Below are positions 9,317-23,132 of a stretch of DNA of 64,000 bases, piece after piece. Each line of letters opens with the position of its first letter. Within the stretch, counting starts at the first letter, position 1. A model generated the notes under the pieces. It ran no database searches, was not told the DNA's origin, and worked only from the letters and a program-made list of their open reading frames with translations. The stretch comes from Varunaivibrio sulfuroxidans (GTDB lineage Bacteria > Pseudomonadota > Alphaproteobacteria > Rhodospirillales > Magnetovibrionaceae), in the NCBI RefSeq assembly GCF_029318635.1, contig NZ_CP119676.1:2121001-2185000 (forward strand), given 5' to 3'. The translations under genes were made by a program, and so were the position numbers.

Positions 9317-10020
9317 ATGCCGCCCTCCTCTTCGAACAAGCCACGAATTTCTTTGATGTTTTCGATCATGACGGCGCCGGAACGCACTGTGACGCCGTAT
9401 TTTTGTAACTGGCGCAAGGACCGCGACAAGCTTTGCGGCGTCGCACCCAAATGGGCCGCCCACGATCGCTTGGAAAAGGGGAGGTGGACCCGCGCCGGGC
9501 CATCGGCGCGGTCCGGACATAGGCTGAGCAAATAGCCGGCGATTCGCTGCGATAATAACTGGAGCTTCAACCGCCCGGTCGCCGCGACGATGCGCTCGAC
9601 GGCGTGTACCGCCTGCGCCAGGGTATCGAGGAACAAGGCGTCGTCGTCGCGCAGTTTCTCCAGGAAAAGGTCTGCAGGGACGCCGACATAGTGGGTTTCG
9701 ATGACGGTTTGGGCGCTGACCGGGTAGTGGGCGCCGCCGAGGACCGCAAGCCCGCCGATGATCGCGCCGCGCGCCGTGGCGTCGATGATGGTATCCTCGC
9801 CCGAGTGGGTGCGCATGGTGGTTTCAACCAGGCCGTCGGAGATGAAAAAAAAGCGGTCGGCCGGCGCGCCCTGCTCGAAAAGAACCGTTCCCGGCGGCGC
9901 GCCGTGGAGGGGGTAGGTTTTTAAGAAGGCCCGCAACGGCGCGTCATCATTCGCCCCGGAAAGATGCTCCAAGGCCGTCTGCGCAACCGGGATCGAGCGG
10001 GGCCGGGCGGGCGCGCTCAT
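9313..10020 (-). CDS. Crp/Fnr-family transcription regulator (second)
   Basis: 235 residues from the ATG at 10020; a TTG at 10056 would add 12 residues and the choice is open. It has a cNMP-binding-like sensor fold (GTVLFEQGAPADRFFFISDGLVETTMRT), a long dimer helix and HTH KRSWAAHLGATPQSLSRSLRQLQKYGV. There are no FNR cluster cysteines. It is a diverged relative of its downstream neighbour, and the two are coupled through an ATGA overlap. Its likely role is to sense a redox or nitrogen-oxide signal and control nor. The ligand cannot be told from sequence. Confidence 0.83.
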   Translation of the reverse strand: MSAPARPRSIPVAQTALEHLSGANDDAPLRAFLKTYPLHGAPPGTVLFEQGAPADRFFFISDGLVETTMRTHSGEDTIIDATARGAIIGGLAVLGGAHYPVSAQTVIETHYVGVPADLFLEKLRDDDALFLDTLAQAVHAVERIVAATGRLKLQLLSQRIAGYLLSLCPDRADGPARVHLPFSKRSWAAHLGATPQSLSRSLRQLQKYGVTVRSGAVMIENIKEIRGLFEEEGGI

Positions 10021-10247
10021 GGCCCGAATCGGCGGCGGCGATGCATTCGATCCCAAAGAGGTCCTTCATCCGAGACGTGCATATCGGTACGCTCACCTTA
10101 CCCTTCCGTGAAAAACGCGGTCGTTAGCTTACCCTCGCCGGGCACGCATCGCAAATGCCGATTTGGTGGATTTTAGCCCGTGTACGAGATGCGCAAGCAC
10201 GCCCGACAAAGGACGTGGATGGTCGCCCGCCGCAAGGACCGCCGGGT

Positions 10248-10721
10248 TCAAACGTAATCGACCTTGATGATCTCGTAGGATTTTTGCCCGCCGGGAGTGA
10301 GGACCTCGACCGAATCGCCGAGTTGCTTGCCGATCAGGGCGCGCGCGATCGGCGAGCCGACGGAAATGCGCCCGCGCGCAAGGTCACTTTCATGGGCGCC
10401 GACGATTTGATACGCCGATTCTTCATCGGTGTCTTCATCGGCGAGCATCACGGTGGCGCCGAAACGCACGACATCGCCCGACATTGTCGATGGGTCAATG
10501 ACGTCGGCATGGCTGACGATGCTTTCCAATTCGACGATGCGCCCTTCGATGAAGCTTTGACGTTCGCGCGCGGCGTGATACTCGGCGTTTTCCGACAGAT
10601 CGCCGTGTTCGCGGGCCTCGGCGATGGCGCGAATAACCGCAGGGCGCTCGACATCTTTAAGGTTCTTCAACTCGCTTTCCAGGCGTTTCAGGCCTTCGAG
10701 CGTCATCGGGATTTTATCCAT
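10248..10721 (-). CDS. greA: Transcription elongation factor GreA
   Basis: 157 residues, the exact family length. The N-terminal coiled coil carries the acidic tip ([19 protein letters not shown]), and the C-terminal FKBP-like domain has [18 protein letters not shown]. It enters the RNA polymerase secondary channel and stimulates cleavage of backtracked RNA. It lies downstream of carAB on the same strand, the usual alphaproteobacterial order, with a terminator-like hairpin in the 160-base gap. Confidence 0.97.
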   Translation of the reverse strand: MDKIPMTLEGLKRLESELKNLKDVERPAVIRAIAEAREHGDLSENAEYHAARERQSFIEGRIVELESIVSHADVIDPSTMSGDVVRFGATVMLADEDTDEESAYQIVGAHESDLARGRISVGSPIARALIGKQLGDSVEVLTPGGQKSYEIIKVDYV

Positions 10722-10830
10722 CGTGATTTTCCTTTGCGTCCCACTTCCCGGTGCGCGAGAAATCGTGGTGCGTGGAACAAAAAAACAGACCGCAACCCGC
10801 GGATAAGCCGGTCACGTTCTGAAAAAACTT

Positions 10831-10865
10831 TAAAAAATACCGGGCGCTTAGCTCCGATCCGCCCG
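10831..10865 (-). terminator. Weak Rho-independent terminator after carB
   Basis: Read on the minus strand, CGGGCG (10865-10860) pairs with CGCCCG (10846-10841) across a 13-base loop and is followed by a run of six T (10837-10832). The stem is short, so read-through to greA is plausible. Confidence 0.45.
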
Positions 10866-10884
10866 CATCTGGAACAGTTATGTC

Positions 10885-14151
<3,267 letters not shown>

Positions 14152-14154
14152 GAT

Positions 14155-15405
<1,251 letters not shown>

Positions 15406-15638
15406 AGCCGGGGTCCTTTTCGTCGGATGTTGCGTTCTTGTGGCTTAACCCTACCGTCCGCGGGCGCGGCAAGCAATAAGGTCGGGCAGTATCTACGGGA
15501 AAGCCGCGCCAACGTCAAGTCATGATATTTATAAAAAAATCGTTTTATTACAATTGGTTACTATAAAGATGATCATTGCTTTTTGGGAATGTTTGCGGTA
15601 ATCTCTGCGCTTCCAAAAAATCTTGAGGATTACATTTC
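15406..15638. promoter_or_regulatory. Divergent promoter region carA / yqeY-like
   Basis: 233 bases between two divergent genes. Bases 15520-15610 are strikingly AT-rich against a GC-rich background and must hold the outward promoter or promoters. No clear operator dyad or pyrimidine/arginine-type box was recognised. Confidence 0.5.
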
Positions 15639-16097
15639 ATGCTTCGTGAGAAGATTACCGGCGCCCTGAAGGATGCGATGAAGGCGAAGGCGGAAATCGC
15701 GGTGTCTTCGCTTCGCCTGATTCAGGCGGCGTTGAAAGACCGGGATATCGCGGCGCGCTCCGAGGGCAACCAAGACGGCATCCGCGACGACGAAATCCTA
15801 GGTCTTTTGCAGTCTATGATCAAGCAGCGTCGCGACAGCATCGAGATGTATGAAAAAGGCGGGCGGCCCGATCTCGCCGAACGCGAAGCCGCCGAAATCG
15901 CGGTGATCGAGAGTTTTTTGCCGGCCCAAATGGACGCGGACGCAATCGACGCCGCAGTGCGCGGCGTGATCGGGGAATTGGAGGCCCAAGGCCTCAAAGA
16001 CATGGGCCGGGTGATGGCCGCGCTTAAAGAGCGGTTCGCCGGGCAAATGGATTTCGCCAAGGCGTCGGTGATGGCGAAGTCCCACCTCGCCGGTTAG
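15639..16097 (+). CDS. GatB/YqeY domain protein
   Basis: 152 residues, all-helical, matching the YqeY family (MLREKITGALKDAMKAKA, SFLPAQMDADAIDAAV, GRVMAALKERFAGQMDFAKAS). The domain also forms the tRNA-binding tail of GatB; stand-alone YqeY has no settled function. A typical alphaproteobacterial arrangement places it between carA and dnaG. It begins with ATG after an AT-rich leader with GAGGA upstream. Confidence 0.92.
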   Translation: MLREKITGALKDAMKAKAEIAVSSLRLIQAALKDRDIAARSEGNQDGIRDDEILGLLQSMIKQRRDSIEMYEKGGRPDLAEREAAEIAVIESFLPAQMDADAIDAAVRGVIGELEAQGLKDMGRVMAALKERFAGQMDFAKASVMAKSHLAG

Positions 16098-16170
16098 GTT
16101 TCGGCGTGTGGAATGTTCGCGCGGGGGTGTTTTTCGCATGGCCGGTATGCCGCCTGGGATTTATCCTTGA

Positions 16171-16200
16171 GGTCCGCTTGCGAGGAGGTCCGCTTGCGAG
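16171..16200. repeat. Direct repeat, 2 copies, period 16
   Basis: The 14-mer GGTCCGCTTGCGAG occurs at 16171-16184 and 16187-16200. It abuts the 19-bp array that follows and is probably a replication-slippage product. Confidence 0.7.
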
Positions 16201-16205
16201 TGACA

Positions 16206-16280
16206 CCGGCAGACGGCTCGTGGCCCGGCAGACGCTTCGTGGCCCGGTAGACGCTTCGTGGCCCGGTAGACGCTTCGTGG
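16206..16280. repeat. Tandem repeat, 4 x 19 bp
   Basis: Four head-to-tail copies of a unit like CCGGCAGACGCTTCGTGGC at 16206, 16225, 16244 and 16263 (the last lacks one base). They differ only at positions 5, 11 and 12. Non-coding, between the yqeY-like gene and dnaG. Confidence 0.9.
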
Positions 16281-16395
16281 ATTGACTCCGACTTTTCGAT
16301 CCCGAAACGTCGGGTCGCTCCACAAGGTTGTCTTTTTGATAGGGTTTGATTTGCTTCGACAAAACAACCCGCCTGTCGGCGGACCCTTTTGCCTC

Positions 16396-16417
16396 AGTCA
16401 AACCCTAGGGTTTGACT
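16396..16417. promoter_or_regulatory. Perfect 22-bp palindrome 22 bases before dnaG
   Basis: Left half AGTCAAACCCT (16396-16406), right half AGGGTTTGACT (16407-16417), an uninterrupted perfect inverted repeat. A related half-like string AGGGTTTGAT lies upstream near 16340. Its position just before the dnaG start suggests an operator or a leader hairpin for the dnaG-rpoD operon. No known regulator box was matched. Confidence 0.6.
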
Positions 16418-16439
16418 CCTGGATTAAAGAGCAAAATGC

Positions 16440-18314
16440 ATGGCGTTCTCGCCTCAATTTCTCGATGAACTCCGCCTGCGAATAGGTCTCGCCGACATTA
16501 TCGGGCGGCGCGTCAAACTGGTGCGCAAGGGGCGCGAGCATCACGGCCTTTGCCCGTTTCATAAAGAAAAAACACCGTCGTTCACGGTCAACGAAGAAAA
16601 AGGCTTCTATCATTGCTTCGGTTGTGGGGCGCATGGCTCCGCGATCGATTTCGTGATGCAAAGCGAGGGCATGAGCTTCCCCGAGGCGGTCGAGCGTTTG
16701 GCAGGCGAAGCGGGGATGGAAGTTCCCCAAGACAGCCCCGAGGAACGTCTTCGCGCGCGCCGCCGCGCCACTCTTTACGATGTGATGGAGGCCGCTTGCG
16801 CCTATTTCGAGGCCTGCCTGCGCGCCCCTCAGGGCGCGGCGGGGTTGGCGTACTTTAAGGGGCGCGGCCTAGACGACGCGACGATCAAGGCTTTCCGTTT
16901 GGGGCTCGCCCCAGATTCCCGCGATGGCCTGAAAAACGCCTTGATCCGCCAGGGGGTCGGCGAAGATCAAATGGTCGCCGCCGGCCTGATCATTCGCCCC
17001 GAGGAGAGTGGGCGGGCGCCGTATGACCGTTTTCGCGGGCGCGTAATGTTTCCGATCGTGGACCGCCGTGAGCGGATCATCGCTTTCGGTGGTCGGCTGA
17101 TCGCCCCGGGCGAGCCGAAATATCTCAATTCCCCGGAAACCGAGTTGTTTCACAAAGGCCGGGTGCTTTACGGCCTGCCTCAGGCGCGTGTCGGGGCGCG
17201 CAACCACGGCACGGTCGTCGTCACCGAGGGCTACATGGACGTCATCGCGCTTGCCCAGGCCGGCCTCACGGGGGCCGTCGCCCCGCTGGGCACCGCGCTT
17301 GGCGAGGATCAAATTCATGAATTATGGAAAATCACTCCCGATCCGATTTTATGCTTCGATGGCGATGCGGCGGGCAAACGCGCGGCGCGGCGCGCCGCCG
17401 AGCGGGTTTTGGCGATTTTGAGACCCGGCTTCGGGTTGCATTTTGCCTGGCTGCCCGAGGGGGACGACCCCGACAGCCTGGTGCGCCGGGGCGGCATCCA
17501 GGCGATGCGGGATGTTCTGGCGGCGGCCCGTCCTTTGTCCGAGGTCTTGTGGACTCTGGAAAGCGGCGGCGCGATCCCCCAAACCCCGGAAGCGCGCGCG
17601 GCGTTGCAAAGCCGCCTCGAAGCGTTATCGCGGCAAATTCAGGACGCCACGGTGCGCAGCCATTTCGTTCGCGCCTTCAAGGAAAAAATTTGGCCGCGCA
17701 TCGATGGCGCGGCGACGATGGCGCGAACACGGCCCACGACACAAGGGGGGCGGTGGCGGGAAAAAAATACCGACGGCCCGCGTCCGTTACGTCCGGTTTC
17801 GGCGCAAGCGGGGCCGGCGAGACACCGGGGCGACGACGAGACGGATTTGACTATGCGCCGCGAAATGATCCTGATCGCGACCATTATCAACCATCCCGAC
17901 ATCGCCGAGGTGGTTGATGAGCGCTTGGGGAGCATGGCCTTTTCCTCGCCTTTGCTTGACAAACTTCGTCAAGACGTCTTAAAGAGCCTATCCGAGGACG
18001 AAAGCCTTGACTCTAAGGGTCTTGAGCGCCACCTCAGGGGTGTCGGCTTCGATCAAATTCTGACTTCCGTTTTGGGAGAGCAGGTTTTTGAGCATGCCTT
18101 TTTCGCCCGTCCTCAGACGGATACGGCGACGGCGCTAGAGGGTTGGGAAAAGACATACGCGCTATTGAGACACAAGAGCGTAACGTTGGAAATTCAAGAA
18201 ATAGTGCGCCTGCTTGGACAAGAGGCGACGGGCGAGCTCCTTGAGCGCTTGCGGGTTTTGCAGGACCAGGAGCGAATGTTGGCGGGAAAAAATACAGATG
18301 AGGTCGGGCCGTAA
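16440..18314 (+). CDS. dnaG: DNA primase
   Basis: 624 residues, full length. The N-terminal CHC2 zinc finger is C38-H41-C59-C62 ([20 protein letters not shown]), followed by the RNA polymerase/Toprim core ([12 protein letters not shown] and [15 protein letters not shown]). The C-terminal DnaB-helicase-binding domain starts around residue 470. It makes RNA primers at the replication fork. It is followed after 59 bases by rpoD, the conserved macromolecular-synthesis arrangement. Confidence 0.98.
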   Translation: MAFSPQFLDELRLRIGLADIIGRRVKLVRKGREHHGLCPFHKEKTPSFTVNEEKGFYHCFGCGAHGSAIDFVMQSEGMSFPEAVERLAGEAGMEVPQDSPEERLRARRRATLYDVMEAACAYFEACLRAPQGAAGLAYFKGRGLDDATIKAFRLGLAPDSRDGLKNALIRQGVGEDQMVAAGLIIRPEESGRAPYDRFRGRVMFPIVDRRERIIAFGGRLIAPGEPKYLNSPETELFHKGRVLYGLPQARVGARNHGTVVVTEGYMDVIALAQAGLTGAVAPLGTALGEDQIHELWKITPDPILCFDGDAAGKRAARRAAERVLAILRPGFGLHFAWLPEGDDPDSLVRRGGIQAMRDVLAAARPLSEVLWTLESGGAIPQTPEARAALQSRLEALSRQIQDATVRSHFVRAFKEKIWPRIDGAATMARTRPTTQGGRWREKNTDGPRPLRPVSAQAGPARHRGDDETDLTMRREMILIATIINHPDIAEVVDERLGSMAFSSPLLDKLRQDVLKSLSEDESLDSKGLERHLRGVGFDQILTSVLGEQVFEHAFFARPQTDTATALEGWEKTYALLRHKSVTLEIQEIVRLLGQEATGELLERLRVLQDQERMLAGKNTDEVGP

Positions 18315-18373
18315 GGCCACCCTCTTTCATATTCCGGGACATTTCCAGAGACTTTCGGGAAACAGGGCATACG

Positions 18374-20410
18374 ATGGCGACTAAAGCGAATACCGCGGAA
18401 ACCAAGGGCAGTACGGAAGAAAGTGGCGATAGCCCCTTGCTCGACACCCTTAATGCCGCCGTAAAAAAAATGGTTCAGCGCGGCAAGGAGCGTGGTTTCG
18501 TCACCTATGACGAGCTCAATGACGCCTTGCCGCCCGACCAGGTCTCGACCGACCAGATCGAGGACACCATGAGCATGCTCTCCGAAATGGGCATCAACGT
18601 CGTCGAAAACGAAGAAAAGGAAGACGGCGCAAGCGGAGGCGACGAGGACAAGCCCGCCGAGGACGCCGCGGAAGGCGGGGCCAGCGGCAACGTCGGTGAA
18701 AGCGATCTGGGCCGCACCGACGACCCGGTACGCATGTATCTGCGCGAAATGGGTTCGGTTGAACTGTTGTCTCGCGAGGGCGAAATTGCGATCGCCAAAA
18801 GGATCGAAGCCGGACGGGAAATGATGATCGGCGGGGTTTGCGAAAGCCCCCTGACGATCCGCGCCATCGTCGATTGGCACGACGCCCTGGTTAGCGGCAC
18901 CATGCTGTTGCGCGATATCATTGATCTTGACGCGACTTACGGCGGCGGTCCGGGGATCGATCACAGTGTCGCCGCGGTGGCCGCGGAGAACGGCGAAACC
19001 GTCGCCCCCGCGTCGGGCGATGACGAGGGCGATGGCGATACCGCCCCCGCGGGGCGTCCGGCGTCCGATAACGACGACGATGACGAAAGCGGAGATGCCG
19101 AAGAAGGCGACGGTGACGGCGACGATGACGATGACGGCGAGAACAATATGTCGCTGGCGGCGATGGAGGCGAAGCTGACGCCGGCGGTGGTCGAGACTTT
19201 CGAAAATATCGCCAAGACCTATAAAAAATTGCACAAGTTGCAAAATACCCGACTCGATTCCTTGCGCCAGGGCGAGGCGCTCAAGCCGACCCAAGAGAAA
19301 CGCTACGACAAACTGCGCCACGAATTGTATGAGTTGGTCAACACCGTACACCTGAACAATGCGCGGATCGAACAACTGGTCGAACACTTGTACGACCTCA
19401 ACCGCCGCTTGGTCAGCTTGGAAGGCAAATTGCTGCGCATGGCCGTGGCGGTGCGGGTCAAGCGCGAAGATTTTCTGGAGCACTATTACGGCTACGAGCT
19501 TGACCCCGTTTGGATGGAAAAAGTTTCCAAACTAAGTAAGGCCTGGGGTCGCTATGTCGAAAAAAATTCGACGGATATCGACGCTTGCCGCGCGAATATC
19601 GCCGCCATTTCCACCGAGGCCGGTTTGCAGATCAGCGAATTGCGGCGCATCGTCGCGACCGTGCAGAAGGGCGAACGTGAGGCGGGCAAGGCGAAAAAGG
19701 AAATGATCGAGGCCAACCTGCGTTTGGTTATCTCGATCGCCAAAAAATATACCAACCGTGGGCTGCAGTTCCTCGACCTTATTCAAGAAGGCAACATCGG
19801 CCTGATGAAGGCGGTCGATAAGTTCGAATACCGCCGGGGTTATAAATTTTCGACCTACGCCACGTGGTGGATTCGCCAAGCTATTACCCGCTCCATCGCC
19901 GATCAGGCGCGCACCATCCGCATTCCCGTGCACATGATCGAAACGATCAATAAGCTGGTGCGTACGTCACGCCAGATGTTGCACGAAATCGGCCGCGAGC
20001 CGACGCCCGAAGAACTGGCCGGGCGCCTGTCGATGCCGCTGGAAAAAGTGCGCAAGGTTTTGAAAATCGCGAAGGAGCCGATCTCCCTGGAAACGCCGAT
20101 CGGCGATGAGGAAGACAGCCACCTCGGCGATTTCATCGAGGACAAGAACGCGGTTCAGCCGTTGGATGCGGCTATTCAGGCCAACCTGCGCGAAACCACG
20201 ACCCGGGTGTTGGCGTCGCTGACCCCGCGCGAAGAACGCGTTTTGCGGATGCGCTTTGGCATCGGCATGAACACCGATCATACGTTGGAGGAAGTCGGCC
20301 AGCAGTTTTCCGTAACCCGCGAGCGTATTCGCCAGATCGAGGCCAAGGCTCTACGTAAATTGAAGCATCCCTCGCGGTCGCGCAAGTTGCGCAGCTTTCT
20401 CGACTATTAG
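18374..20410 (+). CDS. rpoD: RNA polymerase primary sigma factor (sigma-70)
   Basis: 678 residues. Region 1.1 at the N-terminus; regions 1.2-2.4 include [22 protein letters not shown] and [22 protein letters not shown]. Region 3 and region 4.2 HTH follow ([26 protein letters not shown]), ending [11 protein letters not shown]. The non-conserved region between 1.2 and 2.1 holds a very acidic stretch (Asp/Glu/Gly, about residues 213-257), longer and more acidic than usual. It directs housekeeping transcription and lies downstream of dnaG in one operon that ends at a strong terminator. Confidence 0.98.
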   Translation: MATKANTAETKGSTEESGDSPLLDTLNAAVKKMVQRGKERGFVTYDELNDALPPDQVSTDQIEDTMSMLSEMGINVVENEEKEDGASGGDEDKPAEDAAEGGASGNVGESDLGRTDDPVRMYLREMGSVELLSREGEIAIAKRIEAGREMMIGGVCESPLTIRAIVDWHDALVSGTMLLRDIIDLDATYGGGPGIDHSVAAVAAENGETVAPASGDDEGDGDTAPAGRPASDNDDDDESGDAEEGDGDGDDDDDGENNMSLAAMEAKLTPAVVETFENIAKTYKKLHKLQNTRLDSLRQGEALKPTQEKRYDKLRHELYELVNTVHLNNARIEQLVEHLYDLNRRLVSLEGKLLRMAVAVRVKREDFLEHYYGYELDPVWMEKVSKLSKAWGRYVEKNSTDIDACRANIAAISTEAGLQISELRRIVATVQKGEREAGKAKKEMIEANLRLVISIAKKYTNRGLQFLDLIQEGNIGLMKAVDKFEYRRGYKFSTYATWWIRQAITRSIADQARTIRIPVHMIETINKLVRTSRQMLHEIGREPTPEELAGRLSMPLEKVRKVLKIAKEPISLETPIGDEEDSHLGDFIEDKNAVQPLDAAIQANLRETTTRVLASLTPREERVLRMRFGIGMNTDHTLEEVGQQFSVTRERIRQIEAKALRKLKHPSRSRKLRSFLDY

Positions 20411-20428
20411 CGGGCGCGTCGCCGTTAC

Positions 20429-20461
20429 AAAAAAAGCCGGTTTTCAGCCGGCTTTTTTTTT
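20429..20461 (+). terminator. Rho-independent terminator after rpoD
   Basis: AAAAAGCCGG (20431-20440) pairs with CCGGCTTTTT (20448-20457) over a 7-base loop and runs into nine T. It ends the dnaG-rpoD unit and, with its A-run, could also work in reverse. Confidence 0.92.
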
Positions 20462-20509
20462 GCGCCGCGCATCGCGCCCGGATCGAAGTCTCCTCCGTTC
20501 GGTGGGATT

Positions 20510-20615
20510 TAAAAAGTAGCAAAAAGCGCACCCCGCCTCCACATAGATGAGGACCTCGCCGTGCGCCGGTTGCGCCGACGCGCGCCGCACGGCCAAAACA
20601 ACCGTGGGAGCATGC
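20510..20615 (+). promoter_or_regulatory. Conserved leader of first Hpt gene
   Basis: It contains AAAAAGTAGCAAAAAG, a downstream CC(T)CCACAT and a GGGAG ribosome site. The same elements in the same order precede the paralogue at 41.36 kb. Shared leader architecture implies a duplicated regulatory unit. Confidence 0.55.
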
Positions 20616-20957
20616 ATGACAACGCGAAGTCCGAATGTGGGTGAAATTCTTGCCCGCCTGAAGGTGGAATTCGCCGCCGACATGCTGGATCGGGTGGAGA
20701 ACCTGAAGCGGCTTCTCGATGCGTGCTCCGGCGGCGCGCGGTCGGGGGACGAGGTCCTTGCCGAAGTTCGTCGTCAGGCGCACGCCATCAAAGGCATGGG
20801 AGGATCGTTCGGTTATCCCGCAGTCTCCGCGATCGGCTATCGTTTGGAAGGTTATCTAAGCGGCCTGGAGACTCTGAACGATTGTCACATCAAGGATTGT
20901 TATCTTTTTTTCGACGCCCTGTGTGAAATTCTCGATCCAGAGAGGGAGTGCCGGTGA
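20616..20957 (+). CDS. Small Hpt-domain phosphotransfer protein
   Basis: 113 residues consisting almost only of a histidine phosphotransfer domain: an amphipathic helical bundle with the acceptor H56 in RRQAHAIKGMGGSFG. The start at ATG 20616 is supported by a GGGAG five to six bases upstream and by the aligned start of the paralogue at 41358 (both continue as SPNV..ILARLKVEF). It probably shuttles phosphate between a hybrid kinase and a response regulator. No kinase or regulator is adjacent, so the partners are unknown. Confidence 0.8.
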   Translation: MTTRSPNVGEILARLKVEFAADMLDRVENLKRLLDACSGGARSGDEVLAEVRRQAHAIKGMGGSFGYPAVSAIGYRLEGYLSGLETLNDCHIKDCYLFFDALCEILDPERECR

Positions 20958-21254
20958 CGGAGGTCTCTGCGGCGTTGAGCGACGCCACGGGGTTTGTCCC
21001 GCGGCAAGGGGGCGATAAAACAGATCGCTCAAAATCGGTCGGCTCATAACGATGTCGGCTCATCATTGGCTCCGCCATAATTACCGCCATGGTGGCCGCA
21101 GCCCCTTGCCGGGGTTATTATTCCGATAATGCTTTGACGCCTAGGGTCACGCCGTCGCCGTCCATCTTCCTTACGACGGTCGCCGGCGCGGTCGGTTTTG
21201 TTGTCTTCTTGGGCGTCGCAACGCTGTTGTCGAACCTGTTGTGAGGGCAATGAT

Positions 21255-22931
21255 ATGGGGCAAGGTATTGTAACCCTAGGCATTCTGGCAGGAGGTCTGG
21301 GGCTTTTCCTGCTGGCGGTCACGATGATTACCGAGGGGCTTAAGCTGGCCGCCGGAAATGCGTTGCGCGATATGCTGGGAAAGTGGACCCGTTCCCCGGG
21401 TCACGGCATTGTCACGGGAATGTCGATGACCGCCGTCGTTCAGTCGTCCAGCGCCGTCACGGTCGCCATCATCGGTTTTGTCAATGCCGGCCTGCTCGCC
21501 ATGCCCCAGGCGTTGGGGGTCGTTTTTGGCGCCAATATCGGCACGACCATGACCGGCTGGTTGGTGGCCGTCATCGGTTTCAAAATCAAGGTGGAAACTT
21601 TCGCTCTGCCGTTAATCGGCGTTGGCATGATATTGCGCCTCGCCGGCGGCGACAGCCGGCGTGCGCAGTTTGGTACGGCTTTGGCGGGTTTCGGTTTGTT
21701 CTTCATGGGTATCGATGTGCTTAGGCAAGCTTTCGAGGGCTTGGCGGTTGGCATTGATTTACAGCGGCTGACTGTCGAGGGCGTTCCGGGGGTGTTGATG
21801 TTTGTGGGGATCGGTTTTCTCATGACCGTGCTCACCCAATCGTCGAGCGCCGCGATCGCCATCACTCTAACGGCGGCCACCGGCGGGATATTGAGCCTTC
21901 ACGCCGCGGCCTCCATGGTGATCGGCGCCAATATCGGCACGACATCGACGGCGGCATTGGCTGTCATCGGCGCGACCCCCAATGCCAAGCGCGTAGCGGC
22001 GGCGCATATCATATTCAATATTGGTACGGGCGTGGTGGCGTTGCTGATTCTTCCAATCCTATTTTGGGTGGTGAAAGTCACGGGAAAATTTCTGGGATTG
22101 GAAGACATTCCGGCCGTTACCCTGGCCATGTTTCACACCATGTTCAACGTCCTCGGCGTTCTGCTGATGTGGCCCGCAACCCGCAGATTGGCGAAATTTC
22201 TGGAACGACGCTTCGTCACCTTGGAGGAAATCGAGGGACGAGCGAAATATTTGGACAAGACCGTTACCGTCTCGCCGATGTTGGCCTTAAACGCCTTAAC
22301 GCTCGAAATATCGCGCATTGCGACCATATCGCGGCGCATGGCCCTGGCGGCATTAAGCGCCGAGTCCGGACCGGACAGACAGATGGCGAAGGACCGCATG
22401 ATCATGGATAAACTGTCTCTCGCCGTGGCCGATTTTATTACCCGGTTGGAAAGGGAGCGGCTGACCGATGAAGTTTCCGCACAACTGGCGAAGATGCTGC
22501 GCGCCGAGCAGCATCTGCTTGCCTGCGCGGATCAAGCGTTGGTGGTGGCCAAGGCGCAGGCTAAACCCGTCATCGTGGACGATGAGGGGCTGCAAAACAG
22601 CCTCAACCACTATCGTGCGGAAGTTGTCCGTTTGATCGGGTTGACCAACCCGGAGATCAAAGATTTTTCCCTTGCGGGCTGCGAGGCGCTCTTGGAACAG
22701 GTGCAAAGTTCGTACGATGACGTTAAGTCGGCCCTATTGATTGCGGGGGCGGAGTTGCGCTCGCCCGTTTCGGGGCTGATCGAGCTCGTGGAACGAAACA
22801 GTCACATCCGGCGCATGGCGCGCCAAATGGTGAAGGCGATGCGCTATCTGAATGCGCTGTATGTTATCAACGATATCCAGTTTCCAGAGACACCCAAGGC
22901 GGGCGTCGGAAAGGAAGCGCCCGGTGTCTGA
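21255..22931 (+). CDS. Na+/phosphate symporter-like protein (NptA/PhoU-domain)
   Basis: 558 residues. The N-terminal two-thirds is the Na/Pi-cotransporter family membrane domain with its duplicated core, each half marked by a QSSS motif (AVVQSSSAVTVAIIG and LTQSSSAAIAITL), plus GANIGTT twice. The C-terminal 220 residues are helical and PhoU-like (cytoplasmic). It probably imports phosphate with sodium. ATG 21255 is preferred over an earlier ATG at 21198 because it starts right at the first membrane helix and follows GAGGG. Confidence 0.88.
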   Translation: MGQGIVTLGILAGGLGLFLLAVTMITEGLKLAAGNALRDMLGKWTRSPGHGIVTGMSMTAVVQSSSAVTVAIIGFVNAGLLAMPQALGVVFGANIGTTMTGWLVAVIGFKIKVETFALPLIGVGMILRLAGGDSRRAQFGTALAGFGLFFMGIDVLRQAFEGLAVGIDLQRLTVEGVPGVLMFVGIGFLMTVLTQSSSAAIAITLTAATGGILSLHAAASMVIGANIGTTSTAALAVIGATPNAKRVAAAHIIFNIGTGVVALLILPILFWVVKVTGKFLGLEDIPAVTLAMFHTMFNVLGVLLMWPATRRLAKFLERRFVTLEEIEGRAKYLDKTVTVSPMLALNALTLEISRIATISRRMALAALSAESGPDRQMAKDRMIMDKLSLAVADFITRLERERLTDEVSAQLAKMLRAEQHLLACADQALVVAKAQAKPVIVDDEGLQNSLNHYRAEVVRLIGLTNPEIKDFSLAGCEALLEQVQSSYDDVKSALLIAGAELRSPVSGLIELVERNSHIRRMARQMVKAMRYLNALYVINDIQFPETPKAGVGKEAPGV

Positions 22932-23132
22932 ACGGCGCAAATTGCCCGTGGTGGACGGGGACGTGGGCCGAACACCGATCGGGAGAAGGCAACGAGACCC
23001 CGGTTTAAATTACGGATCTTCGCGCCACACGAGCATTTCCCTTGTATCGGGCGGGCCGCTGTCTGACACTGAAGGATGGAGTTCGATGCTCCGCCTTTGA
23101 ACCTATTCCCTCAGGTGGAGGGAGGGGAGAAC

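Noticed and set aside
16206..16280. CRISPR array
   Set aside because: The units are contiguous 19-mers without spacers, and no cas genes are present.
18194..19483. 429-residue minus-strand frame opposite dnaG/rpoD
   Set aside because: Antisense to the well-conserved rpoD with no ribosome site or motif.
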